A DNA stretch of 64,000 nt from Fremontodendron californicum. Lineage: Eukaryota; Streptophyta; Magnoliopsida; Malvales; Malvaceae. Shown in pieces: positions 36,553 to 43,873 of the stretch. Below the pieces are notes generated by a model, which had not been told where the DNA came from, searched no databases, and saw only the letters and a list, made by a program, of their open reading frames with translations. Location: contig JAULJL010000024.1 of NCBI GenBank assembly GCA_030761205.1, forward strand, positions 22,624,126 through 22,688,125, in the 5' to 3' direction. Made by a program: the position numbers and the translations under genes. Position 1 is the first letter of the stretch. Each line of letters opens with the position of its first letter.

Positions 36553-38029
36553 GATTGTTGCTAGTCCCTAGCAACGACTCAATAAAAATAAAATAAGAAA
36601 ATCTAATCTAATCCACTTTCGTAGGAAATCACGGTGGCACTTAGCATGTGACACAAGCCTTTAAACCCCTAGGTGTCCCTAGTGGACGAGTTTAGTCTCG
36701 TGAGGGTTTACTAGAACGATACCCACAAACATTGAAAAATTAAAATATAAATAAACTTCATATAAATAAACTACATATACTAAAAATATTTACTCCTAAT
36801 CCTTTCAATACAAATTAGAGACAATATTTGAACAAGTCTTATAAACTAATCAATAGCTTAAAAAATTTCACAAAAAATCATGCTTGAATGTAAATTGTTT
36901 GAGTTAAGCCAATATTAGCATAACATATCTCAATCAAAATAGTGCATGTTCAAATTTAATCTCAACTTCTCACATGGGATACTCTCTTGATTTTCACTCT
37001 TTAAAGTAGTGGTAAAGTGTTTACACTCAATCAATCTCATGAAAACACTTCTACCATATGCTTGCTTGTCCACCTATTCTCCACTAAAAGATCATGCAAC
37101 TTCTTAAATCAAGAGGTCTTTAATCAAGGTTGTAATGGGGCCAAGGGGTTTGTAATGTGGTTGAAGAACAAAAGGATAAAGATATCACAAAGGTTCCAAA
37201 GAGTTCATAAAGTTTAGAGACATAAAAAGATTATACAAAGAAACTTCTCAAAACTCTTTACAAGTACATAGTCACCTAGGCCGGATATTCATGTTGGGCC
37301 TTTTCTTCATTCTAAACAACTTTGTAACATCTTTTTCTTTTTCCACAAATTCAAGAGATGATTCATTTTTTTTATATATAGGAATGTATTTGCCAGTATT
37401 CCATTTCTTTTTCTCTTGACTTTTCTTTTCTTTTCCCCCCACACTTATTTCTTGTTTCTAACCAAAAAATATCCCTTGTCTTTGCAACTTGTCTCAAATC
37501 ATGCTAATTCATCTTTGGAACAAAGGTAAAGATATAAGTATATTTAGGTTAGGGACAAGTTATGGTTACCAAAGAGATAGCTTATTCAATGTAGGCTCAA
37601 ATTGGTTCACTAAGGGTGTGTTCTCTTGGAACATCAATAAGGGATGGTTGTTTGGCCCTGGCTAAAAATCCTAATGCCTCTATCATATTCATGTTGTCAC
37701 ATGCATCAATATAGTCTCAAACGGTTTAAAGCAAGTTCTAGAGAATCATGTAATCATAAGAGCACTCAAGAAAGAAATTAGATTGATTTGTATAATGCAT
37801 CAATCATTTTAGGCTCAAAAACTCACAAGAATGATTATACAAGTCAGATTAAGTCTAAACATGCTTCTTTCTCAATCAACATATCATATTAACATTGGCT
37901 CATAAAAAGGTTGACATCAAGCTCAATTCTCATGAAAATCTTCTCACTAATAAATATGTTTTAGACTTATGCAATTCATATCTCATCATTGTATTAAAAA
38001 GGAACTAAAACACACTAAAAAATAATAAT
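36553..38029 (-). other. Non-coding 3' region of the LOG-carrying element
   Basis: No gene is seen. About 37381-38029 is similar to positions 1-650 of the window. It holds further PPT-like C-rich tracts (about 37436). Confidence 0.6.
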
Positions 38030-38265
38030 AATAATAAAGACTCATAAAAAAAAAATAGTAGACAAAAATAAAAGAAATCCTAAATCATTCCCCCCACACT
38101 TAATTCTTACATTGTCCTCAATGTAAGTCTATTAACCCAAATGAAAGAATCATGTGTAAGAGAAAAGAACTAATAACATAAGAATAGGAATAACTAGACT
38201 CAAAACAAAACAAACTCATGCAACCTAAATAATCCTAAAATACTAAACAAAAATTAACAAGTAAA
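38030..38265 (-). repeat. Left copy of the module flanking the gene cassette
   Basis: It contains CCCCCCACACTTAATTC, then TTACATTGTCCTCAATG and AATCATGTGTAAGAGAAAAG. It is similar to 40335-40545 and to 640-860. A direct repeat of about 0.2 kb brackets the cassette. Confidence 0.75.
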
Positions 38266-38367
38266 CGTAAAAAGATTAAAATCAAACTGACAAGGTATGT
38301 CTCAAGTCTCCCTTACTCAGACCTTGTTCAGAATGAATACTTCTAAATTGCTTAAAACACAACAAAC

Positions 38368-38384
38368 TTTTTTTTTTTTTTTTA
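38368..38384 (-). other. Poly(A) tract downstream of the LOG-like gene
   Basis: Seventeen consecutive T on the plus strand equal A17 on the minus strand, about 87 bp after the LOG stop codon. With the missing introns this suggests a cDNA-derived copy. An AATAAG-like signal lies roughly 50 nt before it. Confidence 0.6.
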
Positions 38385-38471
38385 AGAAGGTAAAATTTAG
38401 GAGATATTACCTGTAGAGGTTGCTAACCACTTATTATAACTGAGACACAGCAAACAAAATGTTAGATAATG

Positions 38472-39119
38472 TCACAAAGACAAAGTGCAATCCACTCCTT
38501 GCTCGTCCATATCTCTTTTTCTTTTTCCGAGCGTTTGCGAAACAACCGTAGCAGATAAATACTCATAAGCTTGGAGCTTTTTGAGTAAATCTTCAATGGT
38601 TGTAGCAGAAATTATGGTTCTCCTTGCCTCTGAAAACATGAATCCATTATCCACAGCATTATCTAAATATGAAAGCAAATTACTAAAATAACCATTAATA
38701 TTAAGCAAACCAATGGGTTTCTTATTTGTGACCAAAGATGACCAAGAAGTCACGCAAGCTATTTCTTCCAATGTACCCAGACCTCCTGGTAAAGCAATGA
38801 ATGCATCGGCAGAATGGTACATGATTGTTATCCGTTCAGGGATACTCCAGACTTGTATTTCCTTACCCAAGGTAGGTCCACAAAAATCTGTGAATAGTTT
38901 TGGCACGATTCCTAGAACTGGACTTCCTCCGGCGTGTGCTGCTGTAGCGACTGCTCCCATTAAACCCGTACTACCGCCTCCATAAATCAACTGGATCTTT
39001 TGTTGGGCAAGTATTACTCCAACTCTTATGGCTTCATCAGCGAATATGTTATTTTTCCCTGGATAAGCACCTCCAAAAACACAAATTTTTTTAATGCGTT
39101 GGGACGAAGTACTTTCCAT
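38472..39119 (-). CDS. LOG-type cytokinin riboside 5'-monophosphate phosphoribohydrolase homologue (215 aa)
   Basis: LOG enzymes release active cytokinin bases from their ribotides in the cytosol and nucleus. The product has KKICVFGGAYPGKNN (10-24), the nucleotide-binding YGGGSTGLMG (46-55) and the family signature PGGLGTLEE (111-119) with its catalytic Glu. Length matches plant LOG proteins (about 210-220 aa). The usual HQRKAEM-like block before the signature reads PERITIM, so Arg96 is kept but the next Lys is Ile. The C-terminal tail has GKRKR, a possible nuclear signal. I chose the Met at 39119 because family similarity starts there. The frame stays open upstream only through a duplicated leader. 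Plant LOG genes normally have several introns and this one has none. It lies inside a non-autonomous LTR element, between gag-spacer and PPT. Activity is unproven. Confidence 0.92.
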   Translation of the reverse strand: MESTSSQRIKKICVFGGAYPGKNNIFADEAIRVGVILAQQKIQLIYGGGSTGLMGAVATAAHAGGSPVLGIVPKLFTDFCGPTLGKEIQVWSIPERITIMYHSADAFIALPGGLGTLEEIACVTSWSSLVTNKKPIGLLNINGYFSNLLSYLDNAVDNGFMFSEARRTIISATTIEDLLKKLQAYEYLSATVVSQTLGKRKRDMDEQGVDCTLSL

Positions 39120-39168
39120 TTTTTTTTCTTTTTTTCGAGTGCCTGAAAGAGAATGAGTACATGGTGTA

Positions 39169-39175
39169 ATATATA
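39169..39175 (-). promoter_or_regulatory. Candidate TATA box of the LOG-like gene
   Basis: CTATATATTAC on the minus strand lies 50-56 nt before the ATG at 39119, a spacing close to that of the box before the NABP-like ORF. It is followed by a T-rich stretch ending TTTCAG. Confidence 0.45.
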
Positions 39176-39198
39176 GAGGACTGAGTAGTGAATCAGAC

Positions 39199-39444
39199 AA
39201 GAGTAATAATGTCGCCGAAAGTGTATCTGACCTGTCAGAAGAAAATGTTAACCTAACAAAAGATTTTTGCGTGATTTCAGGAAGAAAATCAAAAAGAGAA
39301 GAAAAATCAACCGTAAAAGTTAAGAGTAATAATGTCGCCGAAAGTGTATTTGACCTGTCAGAAGAAAATGTTAACCTAACAAAAGATTTTTGCGTGATTT
39401 CAGGAAGAAAATAAAAAAAAAGAAGAAAAATCAATCGTAAAAGA
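39199..39444 (-). repeat. 123-bp tandem duplication upstream of the LOG-like ORF
   Basis: Two copies (39199-39321, 39322-39444) begin AAGAGTAATAATGTCGCCGA and differ at only a handful of positions. They sit 80-325 bp before the LOG start and could be a promoter or leader duplication. The open frame through them encodes the same low-information peptide twice. Confidence 0.88.
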
Positions 39445-39610
39445 CAAATAAAAAAAAAAGAGAATAATTACACAAATCGAATAACACGTAAATTAAACCG
39501 AAATAAAGTTATTGCAAATCAAACCAAAAGCTGAGAAGTCATTTATTGTAGTTGTGATTGTGGCTCACATCTTCCTCTGGTTTTACGTCCAGAAACGGCT
39601 TAAACGCCTT

Positions 39611-40147
39611 CTATGAGTCGAGGATATGCTTCCCATCCAGTTTTCTTACAAGCTGGCAAACAGGGTCTTTTAACATCAGATTCCCAAGATGTTGCCATTC
39701 CCTTTGGAATTGCGGCCATAAATCAAGAATTTCTCTTTGTACGTCTCCACTAGGATGCGTCTCAAGAGAAAGTTGGATATTACCCAAATTCTCCTTACTC
39801 AGTCCATCCTTAATGAATTCAATTTTATCATCTCGATTAGAGGACGGAATCCCAATAGAACGACATTTACCGTTACACGTCCATCGTGCACATTTGTGGC
39901 AATTTGAACTCATGCGCTTTGCTCGTCGCTTCTTTGCAAAAGTGCTTCTACCTGTACCTGGTAAATGCAAAACAGGAAGATATTCATCTTCACGTACCTT
40001 GGCTTCAATTATCCAACGTATGTCTCCAGGAATCCCTTTGTGCATAAGCATTCTTAATCTTTCAAATCGAACTTGGTAAAGCTTCAGTAAAATATTTCGA
40101 GGAAAAGGAGGAAATCGTTTCTGCAATCTTGTGAGAATATCATCCAT
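39611..40147 (-). CDS. Cys-cluster basic protein resembling flexivirus nucleic-acid-binding proteins (178 aa)
   Basis: Intact intronless ORF. Residues 66-100 run from a GRS turn through an Arg/Lys-rich patch (72-78, KKRRAKR) into a Cys cluster, C83-x2-C86-x4-C91-x3-C95, followed by a Gly-Ile and, ten residues on, an FIKDG block. This order of basic patch, zinc-finger-like cluster and trailing block is the layout of the Cys-rich nucleic-acid-binding proteins of carlaviruses and relatives (Carla_C4 / Viral_NABP families). The second half of the cluster is shorter here. The N-terminal ~60 residues hold an IPGDIRWIIEAK helix-like segment. I see no membrane segment or signal peptide. It lies 490 bp upstream of the LOG-like ORF on the same strand. 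Viral origin is inferred by eye. An unknown plant zinc-knuckle protein is the alternative. Confidence 0.6.
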   Translation of the reverse strand: MDDILTRLQKRFPPFPRNILLKLYQVRFERLRMLMHKGIPGDIRWIIEAKVREDEYLPVLHLPGTGRSTFAKKRRAKRMSSNCHKCARWTCNGKCRSIGIPSSNRDDKIEFIKDGLSKENLGNIQLSLETHPSGDVQREILDLWPQFQREWQHLGNLMLKDPVCQLVRKLDGKHILDS

Positions 40148-40195
40148 CCTGAAGAAAAAAAATGAAAAAAAATGAAAGAGAAATTGGAAGAGAAA

Positions 40196-40203
40196 TTTAT
40201 ATA
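40196..40203 (-). promoter_or_regulatory. Candidate TATA box of the NABP-like gene
   Basis: TGTATATAAATTTC on the minus strand, 49-56 nt before the ATG at 40147. A pyrimidine run ending TTCTTCAG directly precedes the ATG and could be a splice acceptor. Confidence 0.45.
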
Positions 40204-40334
40204 CAATATCAGTTTTGTGGGTAGCTGATGGAACCGATTTAAATAATCACGGAGTACCGTTATCCGCCATTTAACCGGGGTTAAAAAAAAATTATATTTA
40301 CATCTAGTTATTTTCAAAACAAGGATCAGAAAGA

Positions 40335-40545
40335 AAAACAACATAAAAAGACTCAAAAACAAAACACTCTAAATAAAATCCTAAATTCTTCCCCCCACAC
40401 ATAATTCTTACATTGTCATTAATGTAATGCTATTATCCCCCAATGCAAGAATTATATGTAAGAGAAAAGAACTATTAAACAAAAGAAACTTATGCAGCCT
40501 AAATGAACTTAAAAACAGTAAACACAATTAACAAAGAAACATAAG
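40335..40545 (-). repeat. Right copy of the module flanking the gene cassette
   Basis: It has the same order of blocks as 38030-38265 (CCCCCCACAC, TTCTTACATTGTC, GTAAGAGAAAAGAACTA). It continues directly into the gag-spacer end, as the single copy does at 640-860. Confidence 0.75.
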
Positions 40546-40693
40546 AAATAAAAATAAAAATAAAAACAATAAAAATAAAAATAATAAAAGAAAAAGGAAA
40601 AGAAAGAGAAAGCAAATCTGAATATGGAAGGTTGGCAATTTCATCTTTAATTGGGCTGCCTTCCCAATTAACACTTGAGTTAGTGTTTTGAAT

Positions 40694-41632
40694 CTAACCA
40701 ACACCCCTTCTTGGCTTTTTAGGCTTGTCAGGCTCATGCATGAAATTTCCCAAATTTATGCGTTTGAGAGGAAGCTTTCTTTGCACAACAGTGGATGCAT
40801 TCTCCATTACAAGTATTATTCCATCATCCTTGGTGGTGCATATCTCATCGAGGAATGGTGCATCTTTTGGTACTTGTTGAATGACATCCACAAACAAACT
40901 GTTTAAGGTTTCCAGCGTGTCTTGTTCATGTTCATCCTCTTTGAACTTTGCGAATCTACTAGGAAAAGGTGGAGAAGAAACATTAGTAAAAATTGGAATC
41001 TCAAACGTTACCTCAGGTGCCGAAATACTCTTATTTGGATCATTGGCTTCATTATCCTCAAGAATAGAATTCATCTCTAATTTTGTCTCATCCTCATCTT
41101 GTTCCTCATTCCTCAAGGTCACAATAGTAGTATTCTCCTTTGGGTTAATCATTGTTTGGGCAGGGAGTTCTTCAGATCTTTGTGCTACCCATCCCACCAT
41201 ACTACTAGTCAATTGGATCATTTGCTTTTCCAAACTCTGGATGCTTGCCCTTGTTTCCTGTTGAAATTGCAATGTATCAGTAACAAGAGAATAGACAAGA
41301 TCTTCTAAAGAAGTACCTGAGTTTTGAGTCATATGTGGTGGTTGAAAAAGATCTGGTTCTTGGGACCATGATTGATTGAAGCTAGATGGATGAGTGTAAT
41401 TGGCATAAGGATCTACTTCTTGGTAATTTTCCGAATAGCCATAAGTAGTATGATCCCACCATCCCTCATGGTAAGTGTTTGAGTAATGATCATACTGTTG
41501 GTCTTGGAACACTTGATGGCCTTGACATCCTCCCATGGCCAATTGTTGAACTGGGTAGGTGAGATTGGCTTGTTGATTTTCCATTTTCATGTATGCCACC
41601 AACTCTTCAAGTGTTAGATTGCTCAATTCCAT
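40694..41632 (-). CDS. Truncated gag-spacer ORF of the non-autonomous element (312 aa)
   Basis: Intact ORF that starts 120 bp after the PBS. It shares the NSGTSLEDLV, QFQQE and ASIQ blocks, the PPFPSR motif, a charged stretch and a QVPKDAPFLDEICT block with the gag-protease spacer of the left element (2154-3176). It ends in KPKKPRRGVG, parallel to the basic end of that element's protease fragment. The capsid, zinc knuckle and retropepsin active site are absent. What remains is the Gln/acid-rich linker, about half of it probably coiled or disordered. A role in trans packaging is possible but speculative. The start is the first Met after the A-rich leader. Confidence 0.8.
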   Translation of the reverse strand: MELSNLTLEELVAYMKMENQQANLTYPVQQLAMGGCQGHQVFQDQQYDHYSNTYHEGWWDHTTYGYSENYQEVDPYANYTHPSSFNQSWSQEPDLFQPPHMTQNSGTSLEDLVYSLVTDTLQFQQETRASIQSLEKQMIQLTSSMVGWVAQRSEELPAQTMINPKENTTIVTLRNEEQDEDETKLEMNSILEDNEANDPNKSISAPEVTFEIPIFTNVSSPPFPSRFAKFKEDEHEQDTLETLNSLFVDVIQQVPKDAPFLDEICTTKDDGIILVMENASTVVQRKLPLKRINLGNFMHEPDKPKKPRRGVG

Positions 41633-41752
41633 CGTTTTTTTTTTTTTTTTTTTTCAAAATTTGATAAGAAAAACTTGTATGTACAAGAAAATAGAACTAA
41701 TTAGAACTAAAAATAAGAATAAACCAAGTAACAAATAAACTAAAGAAAACAA

Positions 41753-41770
41753 TCCCCGGCAACGGCGCCA
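41753..41770 (-). other. tRNA-Asp primer-binding site
   Basis: TCCCCGGCAACGGCGCCA on the plus strand is the 3' end of plant tRNA-Asp including CCA. It lies six bases from the LTR edge at 41777. It primes minus-strand synthesis and proves the minus orientation. Confidence 0.92.
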
Positions 41771-41776
41771 AAAATT

Positions 41777-43868
41777 TGATGCACCCAAAAGAGTGTATCT
41801 TATTTAACCTTGCACTAAAAAGATCAATTGTAAGTATAGTAGTTAGCAAGGGTCGAGTCCTCAGGGATTGGGTTTTAATTTATGAGTTATTAGTTTATAA
41901 CTTACATTCAAAGAAAACAATAAAAAGAAAAGGGGTTTTTGAAGCCAGATTTAAACTAAAGTAAATAATAAGAATAAGATGCAAGGCGGTATAACCAGCC
42001 AATAAAAATATATATACTAAATTAGGCGGTATAACCAGCCAATAAAAATATATATATTAAATTAGGCGGTATAACCAGCCAATAAAAATAAAACAAAGTT
42101 AATATACAAATTAGGCGGTATAACCAGCCAATAAAAATAAATATACTTTTAAAAATAAGCAAACTAGAAAAGTAAGAAAACAAGTAAGTAAGAAGAATCA
42201 AATATGAAAAATATGGTTAAGGTTTCATTCTCCACCACTAGACATCATTAAGAATCAATTTCAGATCTATCAATATCAACCAACTATCAAAGTTAACAAC
42301 CGTAGATAACAACAAGCTCTGTTATCCCAATCTTTCCTTAGTTTGTCGTTAAATAGAACAAGCTCTCTATTTAATCTCTAACCATCAAACAACCTAGAAT
42401 AAGCTCTCTAGATTCAATTTAATGGCAGCTTTATGATGAGAAAGATAGGTTGATCTAAGCAACAAACACATAAGCTCGGATTGTTCAACTTAGGTTATGT
42501 TCCACTTTGCAATTATTGAAAACTTGACCATAATCATTAATCACAAATTGCCACTTATGAATAGGAAATCAAGACAATTACACGGATCAAGACTCCTAAA
42601 CTAGCAATAGATAATTATCAAGATCTATCTAGTTGTACACCTAAACAAATCAAGACAACATCATGAACAATTCTTGTAGAAGAACATAAGCAACTTTGAT
42701 AGAAAATTAATGATAGATAGAATCTGAAAATCAATTATAAAACATGTCTAGAGCTTTGAAATCACCCTTAACCAAATAGAAGTTTAGCCTAGCATAGGCA
42801 TTGTAAACATAAACATAAAATTAAAGAAAATCTAAGAAGAAAATAAAAGAAAGAAAGAAGAAGAGGAAGAATATTAATTATCCAACCTCTTGCTCTCTCT
42901 AAAGAAAAAGAAAACTAGAGAAAAGAAAGAAAACTAGAGAAAAGAAAGAAGAAGAAAACTTAGAGAATTTTATTAAAATGGCTATATCCTACCTATGTAC
43001 AATATGATCCTCTAAAATCATCCAAGGCCCTCTATTTATACACATTTTGGAAGGCTAAATGACAAGAGACAAGCTTTACAAATTTCAAAGGTAGGTATAA
43101 TAGGTGGGTGAATTTTTCTAACAATTTTCGTCATATTGTATGACAATTTTGATCAGCCAACTTGATGGTCGATTTCGTCAATGTTGGAGGCCTGATCTGA
43201 TCACATGGTCTTCTAGAAAAAGGTTCCCCTATCAGTTACGGATCCATAGCCGTTGGAATCAGATCATTTGCTGATGTGGATAAGCAGATATGGGCAAAAT
43301 AAGAAAACATGTCAGCACAGACGTCATTGCACATCAGCCAACTTGATGGTCGATTTCGTCAATATTAGAGGCCTGATCTGATCATATGGTCTTCTAGAAA
43401 AAGGTTCCCGTATCAGTTACGGATCCATAGCCATTGGAATCAGCTCATTTTCTGATGTGGATAAGCAGATATGGGCAAAATACGAAAACAGGTCAGCACA
43501 GACGTCATTGCACATCAGCCAACTTGATGGTCGATTTCGCTAGGGAAAACGACTCCGTTTCAAGAAGTATAAAACATGAAAAAGATAGATATGCCTCTTA
43601 GCTTTGCACGGCTACAAATTTCAGCCTTATTGCTTCAGTGAAACTCCAGATATAGCTGATATGGAAAAATGTGTCGGACCTGGAACTGAACTGGATTTGC
43701 CCTTAATTCTAGTAATCTGAAATCACTCAAAGAAACTTGTGAAAAACACCAAATTACATAAAAATATAAAAGATCATAAACACAATTAGACTAAACAATA
43801 ATAACTCGTATTTGACACAAAACAATAATAAAACATAACTAAAAACTATATAATTATACGAGTTATCA
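41777..43868 (-). repeat. 5' LTR of the LOG-carrying element
   Basis: It has the same length and termini as 34447-36538. It contains the 40-bp array (41984-42146), the TATA box (about 43033-43043) and the 181-bp U3 repeats (from 43152). This copy would drive element transcription towards the NABP-like and LOG-like ORFs. Confidence 0.95.
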
Positions 43869-43873
43869 CTCGG

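Larger units (their letters stand above)
34447..43868 (-). mobile_element. Young non-autonomous Athila-like LTR element carrying LOG-like and NABP-like genes
   Basis: It has two equal 2,092-bp LTRs (34447-36538, 41777-43868) that differ at 5 sites by eye. Each begins TGATGCACCC and ends GAGTTATCA. The flanks are CTCGG at 34442-34446 and 43869-43873, and Ogre-2 shows the uninterrupted site near 61715-61750. The minus-strand interior holds a perfect tRNA-Asp PBS, a gag-spacer ORF, a ~2.1-kb cassette with two intact ORFs, a non-coding 3' region and a polypurine tract. There is no capsid, zinc knuckle, protease, RT, RNase H or integrase, so movement must use enzymes from another element. The 5,238-bp interior is too short for a hidden pol, and none is seen. 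Confidence 0.93.

Noticed and set aside
39165..39180. Geminivirus-like origin nonanucleotide
   Set aside because: The sequence reads TATATATTAC, not TAATATTAC, and there is no stem around it. It is better read as a TATA box.
39120..39434. N-terminal extension of the LOG ORF (105 codons)
   Set aside because: It is encoded by the 123-bp duplication and leader, repeats the same peptide and has no match to LOG. The Met at 39119 fits the family start.
39558..40079. 173-codon plus-strand open frame over the NABP-like ORF
   Set aside because: It is the antisense shadow of 39611-40147 and lacks any family feature. The minus frame has the Cys cluster and the upstream TATA-like box.
41753..41770. tRNA-Asp gene
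   Set aside because: Only the 18-nt 3' end is present, next to an LTR. It is a primer-binding site.
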